Shown in pieces: positions 17,466-25,929 of a stretch of DNA of 33,849 nt. A model generated the notes under the pieces. That model was not told where the DNA came from. It did not search any database and saw nothing but the letters and a program-made list of their open reading frames with translations. The stretch spans positions 14,215 through 48,063 of the forward strand of contig JBFLZB010000010.1 of assembly GCA_040756475.1 (NCBI GenBank). Reading direction: 5' to 3'. Positions within the stretch are counted from its first letter, which is position 1; the number at the start of each line of letters is the position of its first letter. The stretch is from Thermodesulfobacteriota bacterium (GTDB taxonomy: Bacteria; Desulfobacterota; Deferrisomatia; Deferrisomatales; JACRMM01). A program made the translations under genes and the position numbers.

Positions 17466-19132
17466 GAACATTTCGCCCGCTGGGGGCCCTGCTCGCCGCG
17501 TGCCTCCTGGTCGGGGCCTCCGGGGCCCCGCCCGCGCCCGCGGGGGGCCTGGACGGGCGCCTGGCGCAGCTCGTGGCCTCGGGTGAGCTCGATCCTTCCC
17601 GCGCCGACCTGTACCGGCTCTACGCGGTGGTGGCTGCGGAGCGCCTGCCCCCTGCCTTCCGGGCTGCGCCGCCGGACGACCGGGCGCCGCGGGTCGGGGG
17701 CGCCAGGGGGGAGGGCACCGCTTGGATGCACCGGTGCGGCACCCCGGTGCTCCGGGGCGTGAAGCATCGGCTGGCCGCGCTGAGCCCCGCGGACCGGGCC
17801 GAAGCCGAGGCGCTGCTGGCGCCGCCGGCCCGGGCCGCACCCCGCGCCGTGGTCTCGTCCGACACGGGAAAGACGGGGGAGACGGTGCTCCCCAACTTCG
17901 TCGTCACCCGAAACTTCACCGTCGAGTGGGGGCCCGCCCTCACCAACGAGGACGGCTCGCTCCCCCTGCGCGATCTCGACGCCAACGGCATCCCCGACGT
18001 GGTGGAGCGCTGGGCCGAGCTCTTCGAGGCGAGCTTCGAGGCCGTGGCGGAGGTGCTCAAGCCCGGGGACCCCGCGTCGGTCTACGCCGGCACCCCACTG
18101 GCCACCCGGCTCGTTCCCGTCTACCTCGGCAACTCCTCGGAGGCCGAGACCATCGAGAACATCTCGTCGGGCACTTACGCCTTCACCCAGGACAGCGCCC
18201 CGGTCCCGTACGTGGTGGTGAACAACGACCTGCGCTTCGTGCCCCCCAACGACGAGGGTGCGACAACGGCGGCTCGAATCCGGGGCGCCATGAAGATCAC
18301 CGCCGCCCACGAGTTCTTCCACGTAATCCACTTCGTCTACGAGCCCGCCGCCTGGATTCCCTCCGCCGACGACTGGTGGCTCGAGACCAGCGCCACCTGG
18401 ATGGAGGACGAGGTCTTTCCCGACGTGAACGACCACTACCAGTACTTCGGCATCAACGGTTGGCCTTCGACCGTGGAGGAAGGACTGGCCGTAAATTTCA
18501 GCGACAGCCGTTACGTGGTTCGCGCGTATGGGGGCGTGATCTTCGCCAAGTATCTATCTGAGCACGTGGGAGGAAGCGCGATGATGGGGGAGGTCTGGGA
18601 CCTGATACGTTCGGATCCCCCGCCAGGACGACGCATCTTGGATGCGCTGGAGGCCTATGCCATTAGCACGGGGTTCCGGGGATTGGGGGAGCTCTTCCTT
18701 GGTTTTGCCGGGGCAAATGCCGTCATGGATTACGAGGAGGGCCCGCACTACGGATCGGTACCCAGGACCTCCGGCATCGACGGGCTGAGGTTCTTTGGCC
18801 TGGGGTATCTCGGCGCAAGGTACCGGTTCGAAGACGCCGTGTCAGGAGAGATCGTACTGACTTACGCCACCCCCACCGAGAGCGGATGGGGAATCGCGGC
18901 CGTCTTTCAGGACCCTGCCACGGGTGCCTACGTGTACCGAACGGCGTTGGCCGCCGACGGAGAGGTGACGCTTCCCTTGGACGTGCCTTCCGGCGTTCGC
19001 CTGCATGTCGCTGCCGCCCGCGTCACTGCGGCGGCGGTACCCGCGGAGCCGCCGCCCGCTTCCAGCGGGGGCGGGGGAGGCGGTGGGTGTTTCCTTCAGG
19101 CGCTTCGGGGCGGCTTGTGGGGAGTCCCGTGA
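17462..19132 (+). CDS. Putative secreted metalloprotease, MXAN_6640 family (paralogue 1)
   Basis: A 556-aa exported protein: signal peptide (~1-28), the shared N-terminal domain (~30-120), a short calcium-loop-like stretch DANGIPDVVERW, then a metalloprotease-like domain with HEFFH at ~283-287 (zinc HExxH) followed by WWLETSATWMEDEV, whose glutamate is a plausible third ligand. This pattern matches the MXAN_6640 family; proteolysis is inferred, not proven. The tail is a Gly-rich linker ending GGGGGGGCFLQALRGG, reminiscent of the CFI-box C-terminal signature but shorter. Codon use becomes visibly less GC-biased after about 18460, unlike the 5' half. The GTG start overlaps the previous stop and is preceded by GAGGGGGAAGCC. 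Confidence 0.83.
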   Translation: MRTFRPLGALLAACLLVGASGAPPAPAGGLDGRLAQLVASGELDPSRADLYRLYAVVAAERLPPAFRAAPPDDRAPRVGGARGEGTAWMHRCGTPVLRGVKHRLAALSPADRAEAEALLAPPARAAPRAVVSSDTGKTGETVLPNFVVTRNFTVEWGPALTNEDGSLPLRDLDANGIPDVVERWAELFEASFEAVAEVLKPGDPASVYAGTPLATRLVPVYLGNSSEAETIENISSGTYAFTQDSAPVPYVVVNNDLRFVPPNDEGATTAARIRGAMKITAAHEFFHVIHFVYEPAAWIPSADDWWLETSATWMEDEVFPDVNDHYQYFGINGWPSTVEEGLAVNFSDSRYVVRAYGGVIFAKYLSEHVGGSAMMGEVWDLIRSDPPPGRRILDALEAYAISTGFRGLGELFLGFAGANAVMDYEEGPHYGSVPRTSGIDGLRFFGLGYLGARYRFEDAVSGEIVLTYATPTESGWGIAAVFQDPATGAYVYRTALAADGEVTLPLDVPSGVRLHVAAARVTAAAVPAEPPPASSGGGGGGGCFLQALRGGLWGVP

Positions 19133-19144
19133 TTCCGCTAGAGT
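19115..19144 (+). promoter_or_regulatory. Possible promoter of metalloprotease paralogue 2
   Basis: TTGTGG (19115-19120) and TAGAGT (19139-19144) with an 18-bp spacer. The same -10 hexamer and spacing occur upstream of the cytochrome gene. Confidence 0.4.
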
Positions 19145-19170
19145 AGCGCGTCTTTCTAGGGGAGATGAGG

Positions 19171-21327
19171 ATGCGAAGCCTTCTGGGGGCCTTGCTTCTG
19201 GCCCTGGCGGCCCTGCCCGCTGGGCCGGCGTACGCCGCAGAGCGGCTGTGGGCGACCGCAGCCTTTCCCGCGGCGGTGCAGGCGGCCGTGGCGGCCGGTG
19301 AGCTCGACCGCGCCGAGGCCGACCTCTACTGGCTCTATGCGGTCAAGGCCCCCGAGCGCCTGCCCGATGGGTACCGGGCCCCGGCGGCCGCCGCCCGGGC
19401 CGCGCGCTCCCCTGCGGGCGGCTTGGCACTCCTGGAGCTGCGCTGCGCCACCCCGATCCTGCGAGCGGTGCGAAGCCGCCTCGACCAGATGCCCCCTGCG
19501 GTGCGACGCGAGGCCGAGGCCCTGCTCCAGCGCCCTGCCTCCGGCCCCCGGGGGGCCCTGCGCCGAGCGGGGAAGTCCGTGACCCACGTACTGCCCAACT
19601 GGATCGAGACCGAGAACTTCTCCTTTGAGTGGGGCCCGGACCTCACCGCCGCCACCGGCCAGGCTGCCGTGGACGCCGACGGCAACGGCCTTCCCGACGT
19701 GGTGGAGCAGTGGGCCAGCTACTTCGAGACGGCGTACGCCCTGGCCCGGGAGCTGGGGTTCACACACCCGATTCTCGACCAGGAGCTCGTGCCCGTGTAC
19801 CTGGGCAACTCGGACCCCGACAGCGCCATCGACGACATCGGCGGCAGTTTCCTGGGCTTCACGGCCGGGGAACCCGGAGAGCTCCCCTACATCGTGGTCC
19901 AGGGCGACCTGCGCGTGGACACGTGGCTCAACGACGAGGGCAGCGCCGCCGGGGGCACCGCCTGGGACCGGGTGGAGGCCAACGTTCGGGGCACGATGAA
20001 GATCGTCGCCGCCCACGAGTTCTTCCACGTGCTCCACTTCCTCTACGAGCCCCCCGTGTGGAACTCCCGGGAGGACGACTGGTGGCTCGAGGCCACCGCC
20101 ACCTGGTTCGAGGACGAGGTCTTCGACGGGGTGAACCAGTACTACAGCCGCTTCGACGGGCCCACGGGGTGGGCGGGGACCGTGGAGCTGGGGCTGCCCG
20201 TGCCCCTCCTCCTGGACGACCCCACGGTGGACTACACCATCCGGGCCTACGGCGCGGTCATTTTCGCCAAGTACCTGGCCGAGCACGGGGGCGGGCGCGC
20301 GAGCCAGCGGGACCTCTTCGACCTCATCCGGGCCGGCCCGGAGGCGCCCCCGGGGCGACGGCCCCTGGAGGCGCTGGACGCCTATGCCCGCACCCTGGGC
20401 TACGACGGACTGGAGGAGCTCTACCTGGGGTTCGCCGCGGCCAACGCCGGGATGGACTACGAGGAGGGGGCGCACTTCGGCTTTCCCGGGGGCACCGTGC
20501 CCGTGCGCAAGCGCTCCCTCGACGCCGACAGCGCCGCCGACACCCTGCCGGACACGGACCCCGCCCGGCCCCTTCCCGTGCCGGCCTACCTGGGGGCCAC
20601 CTATCTCGCCGAGGGGGGCTTCTCCGGCGGCCTGCGGGTGGGTCTGCGGGGTACCTCCGAACCGGGCTCTTCCCCCTGGGGGCTCGCCCTGCGGGTGCGC
20701 CGAGCCGGCGGCTACGCGGTGGTCCTGGGGTCCCTGGACCCCGGGGGGCTTCCCGAGGCCGAAGTGTCCTCCCTGGGCCCCGGGGACGAGATCCTCGCCG
20801 CGGTGAGCTTCCTGGGCCCCGCGGAAACGCCCACCGGCTACGCCACCGAGGTGTCCGGGGCCGCTATCCCGGCATTTTCCCTCCCAGCCCCCGTGCTGGC
20901 TGCCCCGGTGGCCCTCCCCGGGCGCGGGGCCGACCGGGGGGGCGTGCGGCTGGCCTGGGCTCCCGTGGAAGGGGCGGCGGGCTACGTGCTCCGGTGGCGC
21001 TCGGGACCCCAGGAGCCTCTTGCGTCGCGCACCCTCTTCGGTCATCCCACCGACCCCCAGACGGGGCGGGTGGAGGTGGAGCTGCGCAGCCTGCAAGCCG
21101 GCGGCACGTACGAGGTGCGGGTGCTGGCCTACGGCCCCACGGGGGCCGCAGGGGCGGAAGCCGTCTTGCCCGGCGTGCGCGCGGGCGGTGCTCCGGCCAC
21201 CGGGCTTGCGCCGGTGCGGGTGCTGGCCCAGGACGTGTCGGTGCCGGGCATCAACGTGCCCGAGCGCTCGGCGGGGAGCAAGGGCATCGGCGGCGTCGAG
21301 TGCTTCCTCCGGGCCCTAGTCAGGTGA
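19171..21327 (+). CDS. Putative secreted metalloprotease, MXAN_6640 family (paralogue 2), with FN3 domain
   Basis: A 718-aa exported protein homologous to the preceding one along most of its length. Signal peptide with likely cleavage after AGPAYA; shared N-terminal domain with GELDRAEADLYWLYAV and CATPILR; calcium-loop-like DADGNGLPDVVEQW; HEFFH at ~282-286 followed by WWLEATATWFEDEV. It differs by carrying a fibronectin type III-like domain at ~573-670 (GYVLRWRSG ... LQAGGTYEVRVLAYGPTG). The very end, GGVECFLRALVR, repeats the CFLxAL tail of the paralogue. ATG 19171 was chosen over ATG 19165 because AGGGGAG lies 6 nt before it; the difference is two residues. Probably acts on the cell surface or outside the cell; the substrate is unknown. 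Confidence 0.85.
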   Translation: MRSLLGALLLALAALPAGPAYAAERLWATAAFPAAVQAAVAAGELDRAEADLYWLYAVKAPERLPDGYRAPAAAARAARSPAGGLALLELRCATPILRAVRSRLDQMPPAVRREAEALLQRPASGPRGALRRAGKSVTHVLPNWIETENFSFEWGPDLTAATGQAAVDADGNGLPDVVEQWASYFETAYALARELGFTHPILDQELVPVYLGNSDPDSAIDDIGGSFLGFTAGEPGELPYIVVQGDLRVDTWLNDEGSAAGGTAWDRVEANVRGTMKIVAAHEFFHVLHFLYEPPVWNSREDDWWLEATATWFEDEVFDGVNQYYSRFDGPTGWAGTVELGLPVPLLLDDPTVDYTIRAYGAVIFAKYLAEHGGGRASQRDLFDLIRAGPEAPPGRRPLEALDAYARTLGYDGLEELYLGFAAANAGMDYEEGAHFGFPGGTVPVRKRSLDADSAADTLPDTDPARPLPVPAYLGATYLAEGGFSGGLRVGLRGTSEPGSSPWGLALRVRRAGGYAVVLGSLDPGGLPEAEVSSLGPGDEILAAVSFLGPAETPTGYATEVSGAAIPAFSLPAPVLAAPVALPGRGADRGGVRLAWAPVEGAAGYVLRWRSGPQEPLASRTLFGHPTDPQTGRVEVELRSLQAGGTYEVRVLAYGPTGAAGAEAVLPGVRAGGAPATGLAPVRVLAQDVSVPGINVPERSAGSKGIGGVECFLRALVR

Positions 21328-21347
21328 CCGGTAGACCGGTGAACCGG
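21323..21347. repeat. Imperfect octamer tandem repeat behind the stop codon
   Basis: Three imperfect 8-bp units (GGTGACCG, GTAGACCG, GTGAACCG) overlap and follow the TGA stop (21325-21327) of metalloprotease paralogue 2; another GAACCG occurs just beyond. The unit differs from the other repeats of the window. Confidence 0.6.
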
Positions 21348-21349
21348 GG

Positions 21350-21379
21350 TTGAACCGGTTCGGCCCCCTCCGGTAGAGT
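21350..21379 (+). promoter_or_regulatory. Promoter of the multiheme cytochrome gene
   Basis: TTGAAC (21350-21355) and TAGAGT (21374-21379) with an 18-bp spacer, about 69 nt before the start codon. Both hexamers recur in the minus-strand ychF promoter. Confidence 0.5.
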
Positions 21380-21447
21380 GGCGGCGGTTTGAAGGGGGGC
21401 GACTCGCCGTGTGAAGGTTTCCTCAAGCTCGCCCCGTACGGAGAGCC

Positions 21448-23562
21448 ATGCCGCTCCCTCCTGCCCCCCGGATCGCGGTCGCCGTAGCCCTCCTTGCCGG
21501 GGTCCTGTTCGCCACCGCAGCGAGCGGGTCGCAGGTCATTGTCGTGTACCCCCTCCCCAACTCCCTCGTCACCGAGTCGCCCGCCGTGGTCCTGGGCTAC
21601 GTCCTCGGCGCCCCGGCGGAGGAGCTCGAGGCCCGGGTGGTGAGCTCCGACGGGAGGGCTCCGCCCCGGCGAGAGCCCCTCTACCTCTTCCGGGGAAAGA
21701 TCTTCTCGGGCTCGATCCCCCTGGAGCCCGGCCGCAACAACGTGGTAGTGGGCGACGTGGTGCTCCCCCTCCTCTACCGCCCCGGTTTCGAGGGGGACAG
21801 GGAGGGAGAGTTCCGCCGGCCGCTGGCCCACGGCGGCGGCATCGAGTCGTGCACCCCCTGCCACGGCTTCGGCCGGGGGGAGCTGACCCTCAAGGCCAAG
21901 CCTCCGGCCCTGTGCCGGGAGTGTCACAAGGTGGGCACCGAGTCTCTGCGCGCCGTGCTGCGCGACAACCACCACACCCGGTCGGTGACCCCGGACTGCC
22001 TGCGCTGCCACGATCCACACGCATCCTTCGAGCGGCGCCTGATCCGTTCCGAGGAAAACCTGTGCCTGCCCTGCCACCCGCACCGTGCCGCGGCGTCGCG
22101 CCACGACGGACTGGGCAGCCAGCCCTGCGCGGGGTGCCACGATCCCCACGCGTCGGCCTACCCCAAGATGCTCAAGGGGGAGGCGGTGCAGCTGTGCCGG
22201 GCCTGTCACCAGGAGGTGTCTTCCCCCGCCCGGTATCCCCGCGCCTATCACCGGCCCGCCGAGCAGGGGCGGTGCCTGGAGTGCCACGGACCCCACCCCG
22301 GGGAGGCCTCCGCCCTGCTGCGCTCGCCGGTACCCCAGCTCTGCCGCCGGTGCCATGCCGACGAGGACGAGGGCGCCCACGAGGGCCAGCTCGAGGAGTG
22401 CCGCATCTGCCATGTGCCGCACCTGTCGGGAATCCGGGGGCTCCTCGCGGACAACGTGGCCGACGCCTGCGTGCGCTGCCACGGGTCGTTTCCCCCGGGG
22501 GAGAGCCGGCATCCGGGCATCCAGGACGGGTGTGTCTCCTGCCACAACCCCCACAAGCCCCGCGCGCTGGCCGACCCGGAAAAGGTGTGCGGGAGCTGCC
22601 ACAGCCTGCGGATGGAGAAGTTCCGGTGGACCCACGGGCAGCTCGCCATGGACAACGTGCGCCAGTGCGCCTTCTGCCACGAGCCCCACCACTCCCGGTT
22701 CCCGTCGCTGCTCCGGGGCACCGTCCACTACCCCCTGAAGAACGGGGGCTGCAACGCCTGCCACGTCCAGGAAGGCAGGGGGATCGGCCTCAAGTACGAG
22801 GGCAGCAAGAACTGTGTGCGCTGCCACGGGCAGATCACCGGAACATCGACCATCATCGAGACCGACAAGGTGCACAAGCCGGTGTTCCAGATCGACTGTA
22901 TCGCCTGCCACAACCCCCACCTGGGGGCGAGGGACAACCTCCTCCTGGAGGATGCGCAGGTGCTCTGCGGGTGGTGCCACGGCATCCTGCTTCGGGGGGT
23001 GGAGAACATCCACGGCGTGTTCCGGAAGGACGGCAACTGCTACACGTGCCACGTCTCCCACATCAGCGACTTTCGCCCGCTCCTGACCGGCCCCCAGGGG
23101 GCGCTCTGCCTCCGCTGCCACCCGGACGTCGCGCCCGAGGCCCCGGCGGAGCGGCGCAAGCTGCACGGGGTGCTGCGCAGCGGCAAGTGCACCGGCTGCC
23201 ACAACCCCCACGGCACCAACACCGAGCGGTTGCTCAAGGGCAGCCGTGACGAGCTCTGCCGCGACTGCCACCCCCACGTGACCCAGGGCCCGGGCGCCAG
23301 GCCCTGGCGCTATCTCCACGGCCCCGTGGGCGCGAACAACTGCACCTCGTGCCACGACCTGCGGCATGCCCACGCCCAAAACCCCGACGACGGGTTCCTG
23401 CGCGCCAAGGGCAAGGCCCTGTGCAGCCTGTGCCACGACGTGGCCCCCGAGCACGTGCCGGAGCGCTACCGGTCCAAGATGCGCGAGGTGCGAAACGAGT
23501 GCCTGGCCTGCCACGTGCCCCACGGCGCCGCCAACCCGTTCCTGATGCGGGAGCGTTTGTAG
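21448..23562 (+). CDS. Secreted 24-heme c-type cytochrome
   Basis: A 704-aa exported protein with 24 CXXCH heme-binding motifs between about residue 135 and the C-terminus, roughly one per 24 residues in that part. The motifs come in pairs, alternating CXXCH-[DNEV]-PH with LCxxCH, the pattern of the doubled-CXXCH cytochrome family. The N-terminus is a signal peptide (hydrophobic VAVALLAGVLFATAASGS) followed by ~100 heme-free residues that look like an Ig-like beta domain. No membrane helix is visible after the signal. Such proteins carry electrons through the periplasm or to extracellular acceptors such as Fe(III); the specific acceptor is unknown. ATG 21448 follows GGAGA. Nothing suggests truncation. 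Confidence 0.93.
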   Translation: MPLPPAPRIAVAVALLAGVLFATAASGSQVIVVYPLPNSLVTESPAVVLGYVLGAPAEELEARVVSSDGRAPPRREPLYLFRGKIFSGSIPLEPGRNNVVVGDVVLPLLYRPGFEGDREGEFRRPLAHGGGIESCTPCHGFGRGELTLKAKPPALCRECHKVGTESLRAVLRDNHHTRSVTPDCLRCHDPHASFERRLIRSEENLCLPCHPHRAAASRHDGLGSQPCAGCHDPHASAYPKMLKGEAVQLCRACHQEVSSPARYPRAYHRPAEQGRCLECHGPHPGEASALLRSPVPQLCRRCHADEDEGAHEGQLEECRICHVPHLSGIRGLLADNVADACVRCHGSFPPGESRHPGIQDGCVSCHNPHKPRALADPEKVCGSCHSLRMEKFRWTHGQLAMDNVRQCAFCHEPHHSRFPSLLRGTVHYPLKNGGCNACHVQEGRGIGLKYEGSKNCVRCHGQITGTSTIIETDKVHKPVFQIDCIACHNPHLGARDNLLLEDAQVLCGWCHGILLRGVENIHGVFRKDGNCYTCHVSHISDFRPLLTGPQGALCLRCHPDVAPEAPAERRKLHGVLRSGKCTGCHNPHGTNTERLLKGSRDELCRDCHPHVTQGPGARPWRYLHGPVGANNCTSCHDLRHAHAQNPDDGFLRAKGKALCSLCHDVAPEHVPERYRSKMREVRNECLACHVPHGAANPFLMRERL

Positions 23563-23570
23563 GCGCGGCC

Positions 23571-23589
23571 CGTTGTCCGTTGTCCGTTG
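23571..23589. repeat. Heptamer tandem repeat (CGTTGTC, 2.7 copies)
   Basis: CGTTGTC at 23571 and 23578, then CGTTG. It starts 8 nt after the stop codon of the multiheme cytochrome gene. Confidence 0.7.
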
Positions 23590-23629
23590 GAGCCGAGGAC
23601 GGTGCTGGCCGCGGAAGGCGTGCGCTGCG

Positions 23630-24055
23630 TCAGTCGGGTGTGCTTTTCTCCAGGCGGCCGACGGCCTCCCGCAGGTAGTCCGGCACGGGCGTGGGGCGGC
23701 GCGACTCGTGACCCAGCACCACGTAGACCTCCACCCCCTCCGCCACCACCCGGCCGGTCTTCTCCTCCTCGATCCGCAGGGCGAAGGTGACCGACGTGTT
23801 CCCGAGGCGGGCGACGCGCACCCCGGTGAGCAGGGTCTCGCCGAAGGCGCCCGACGACCGGAAGTCGCACTCGGCGCGCGCAAGCACCAGGTCGTGCCCT
23901 CGGCGGGTGATCTCCTGGTAGGGCAGGCCCAGGGCTTCCAGGTAGTCCGTGACGGCGTCGTCGAAGTACACGAAGTAGTTGGCGTTGAAGACGTGCCCCT
24001 GGATGTCGGTGTCGGAAAACCGGACCTTGCGAACGTACTTCACCGGATGCTCCAC
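23630..24055 (-). CDS. Hot-dog acyl-CoA thioesterase (4HBT/YbgC type)
   Basis: A 141-aa protein with the 4-hydroxybenzoyl-CoA thioesterase fold. The N-terminal block FSDTDIQGHVFNANYFVYFDDA holds the catalytic aspartate of the family (D-x-x-G-H-x-x-N-x-x-Y pattern), and the later SVTFALRIEEEKTGRVVAEG and EVYVVLG segments are its beta strands. It hydrolyses acyl-CoA or acyl-ACP thioesters; the substrate is not evident. The GTG at 24055 was chosen because GGAGGA lies 6 nt upstream; it overlaps the end of the UbiB-like gene by 16 bp, so it is the last gene of a three-gene minus-strand operon. Confidence 0.9.
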   Translation of the reverse strand: MEHPVKYVRKVRFSDTDIQGHVFNANYFVYFDDAVTDYLEALGLPYQEITRRGHDLVLARAECDFRSSGAFGETLLTGVRVARLGNTSVTFALRIEEEKTGRVVAEGVEVYVVLGHESRRPTPVPDYLREAVGRLEKSTPD

Positions 24056-25458
24056 GGTGCGTCCTCCTTCGGCGCGGCAGTGGTCACGCCGGTGTGGGGT
24101 TCGGGGGGAGTGCGCGGGGCTCCCGCGCCCGGGGGCGGCGGAACCAGTGCTCCCGCGCCGACCAGGGCCAGGCCCCGCCAGCCGGCTTCCAGCAGCCGGC
24201 CGATTCCCAGCTCGCGGGCTCCGGCCTCCAGGAGGTAGCTCCGGGCGGCCGCCTCGAAGGAAAATCCCGGGTGGAGCAGACGCGCCGAGCCCTCGATGGT
24301 GAGCAGGGCCTTGACCAGGAGCGCGTACTTGCGCGGAAAGACCACCCGGTGGCGGTAGACCGCCGCGAGGACGCCCCGGCCGATGCGCGCGAGCGAGGTC
24401 TCCCCGAGGGAGGGGGCCAGCGCCTCGTCCATGATGTGGTCCACGGCGGCGGCGAATCCCGGTACCTCCTCGGGGGGCACCCGCACGCCGAGCACTCCGA
24501 GGTGGCGCAGGGCCAGGGGCGGATCGCGGGAGAGGAGCCCCGCCAGGGCGCCCAGCACGGCCCGGCGTTCCCCGGCGTCGAGGCGCCCTGCGATCCCGAA
24601 GTCCAGGTACGCGATCTCGCCGCGGGGCGTGATGAGGATGTTCGCGGGGTGCAGGTCCGCGTGGAACAGGCCCTCTCGAAGCACCTGTTTCAGGAAGACC
24701 CGCGCGCCGCGCTCGGCCAGTTCCCCATAGTCGGCCCGGGCCCGCACCGAGGGGTCCGAGATCTTGACCCCCTCCACGTACTCGGCCGTGAGGACCCGGC
24801 GGGTGGTCCAGCCCCAGTAGACCCGGGGAATCCGCACGCCGGGAACCGGCCGGAGGCTGCGGGCGATCGCCGCGCCCACCTCGGCTTCCCGGCGAAAATC
24901 CAGCTCGTCCGAGAACGTCTCCCGCAGTTCGTCCCAGAGGGCGGACGCGTCGACCCTCCCTCGCAGGGGCGTCAGGGGCACCAGCAGGGGGAGCACCGCC
25001 GCCGCTACCCGAAGGTCGCCCTCCATGGCCTCGGCGGCTCCCGGACGCTGCACCTTTACCGCGACCTCGTCGCCCGACGGGAGCACGGCCCGATGGACCT
25101 GGCTCAGGGAGGCCGCGGCCAGCGGCTCGGGGGCGAAGTCGCGAAACAGGCGCTCCAGGGGAGCTCCCAGCTCCCCTTCCACCCGGCGGCGAATCCGGGG
25201 GAAGGGCACCGGTTCGGCGCGATCCTGGAGGCGCTCGAACTCCGCCAGGGCGCTGGGCGGGAGCAGGTCGGGGCGCACCGAGAGAAACTGCCCCAGTTTG
25301 ACGAAGGCGGGCCCCAGGCCCTCGAAGGTGCGTCGCAGCTCGGCCGCCAGGGGAGCCCAGGACCCGGCCAGGGCGCTCGCCGCCCCTCCGGTGCACGCGC
25401 CTCGGCCCAGCGATGCCAGGATGACCGCGAGGCGCGCCGCGGTCCTACCCCTCCCCAC
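24040..25458 (-). CDS. ABC1/UbiB-family atypical kinase
   Basis: A 472-aa member of the UbiB/ADCK/ABC1 family, atypical protein-kinase-like ATPases linked to isoprenoid quinone synthesis and lipid transport. Visible motifs: the KxGQ-type FVKLGQFLSVRPDLLP, the Ala-rich loop AAASLSQVHRA (in place of a Gly-rich loop), the lysine in EVAVKVQRPG, catalytic HADLHPANILI and metal-binding YLDFGIAG. The C-terminus, with Leu/Ala and Gly/Pro-rich segments, could be membrane-associated. The start is uncertain: GTG 25458 lies 10 nt from GGAGAGG, while TTG 25467 is too close to it. It overlaps the upstream coiled-coil gene, so translation is coupled. A menaquinone link would suit an anaerobe but is not proven. 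Confidence 0.88.
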   Translation of the reverse strand: MGRGRTAARLAVILASLGRGACTGGAASALAGSWAPLAAELRRTFEGLGPAFVKLGQFLSVRPDLLPPSALAEFERLQDRAEPVPFPRIRRRVEGELGAPLERLFRDFAPEPLAAASLSQVHRAVLPSGDEVAVKVQRPGAAEAMEGDLRVAAAVLPLLVPLTPLRGRVDASALWDELRETFSDELDFRREAEVGAAIARSLRPVPGVRIPRVYWGWTTRRVLTAEYVEGVKISDPSVRARADYGELAERGARVFLKQVLREGLFHADLHPANILITPRGEIAYLDFGIAGRLDAGERRAVLGALAGLLSRDPPLALRHLGVLGVRVPPEEVPGFAAAVDHIMDEALAPSLGETSLARIGRGVLAAVYRHRVVFPRKYALLVKALLTIEGSARLLHPGFSFEAAARSYLLEAGARELGIGRLLEAGWRGLALVGAGALVPPPPGAGAPRTPPEPHTGVTTAAPKEDAPWSIR

Positions 25459-25792
25459 GGCCGGCAAACCTCTCCAGCTTGTCTTCCAGCCCCCGGAGGC
25501 GGTTCCTCAGGTCCTCCACCTCGGCGCGCAGATCCGCGCCGTCTTCCCGGTGCAGGAAGCCCAGTTGTCGAATCTCGGCCGCGAAGGCCTCGGAGAGGAG
25601 CCCCTTCAAGGCCTCCTTTTCCGCCTCAACCGCGAGGAGAAAGCTCTGGTATTGCTGGCGTACGTCCTCGGGGGTCTCCCGCGCGCGGCGCAGGGCGTCG
25701 CGGATCCAGTCGTCGGCCTTCTCGTGCAGGAGCAGCCAGGAGGCGAAAAACGCCAGACTGCCTTTTTCTGCGGGGGAAGGGGGTGTGTCCAT
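25445..25792 (-). CDS. Coiled-coil phasin-like protein
   Basis: A 115-aa soluble, largely helical protein. The first part has an aromatic helix (GSLAFFASWLLLHEKADDWI); the C-terminal third is a heptad-like coiled coil (RAEVEDLRNRLRGLEDKLERF). Short coiled-coil proteins of this composition are often annotated as phasin-like or polyhydroxyalkanoate granule-associated, but I see no decisive motif, and no PHA synthase is in the window. Its genetic coupling to a UbiB-like kinase suggests a partner role. ATG 25792 follows GGAGGAG with 4-5 nt spacing. Confidence 0.8.
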   Translation of the reverse strand: MDTPPSPAEKGSLAFFASWLLLHEKADDWIRDALRRARETPEDVRQQYQSFLLAVEAEKEALKGLLSEAFAAEIRQLGFLHREDGADLRAEVEDLRNRLRGLEDKLERFAGRGEG

Positions 25793-25929
25793 GCCGCTCC
25801 TCCGAAAGAAAGGTCGTGGGGGGTCGCCCGCCGCGGGCGGAGAGCTTCCTCGATGCCGGATTATGCACTACCCTGCCGCCCGGACCCAGGGGGGGATTCC
25901 GACCGCGGTCCGCCACCTCTGGGTGGCGA

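Noticed and set aside
16932-17840. Upstream extension of the adenylate cyclase frame
   Set aside because: The frame stays open by GC bias but the translation is low-complexity and runs over two divergent genes; the conserved protein starts near 16931.
21448-23562. CRISPR-like periodicity in the cytochrome gene
   Set aside because: The recurring TGCCAC words encode the CXXCH motifs and have protein-driven spacing; not an array.
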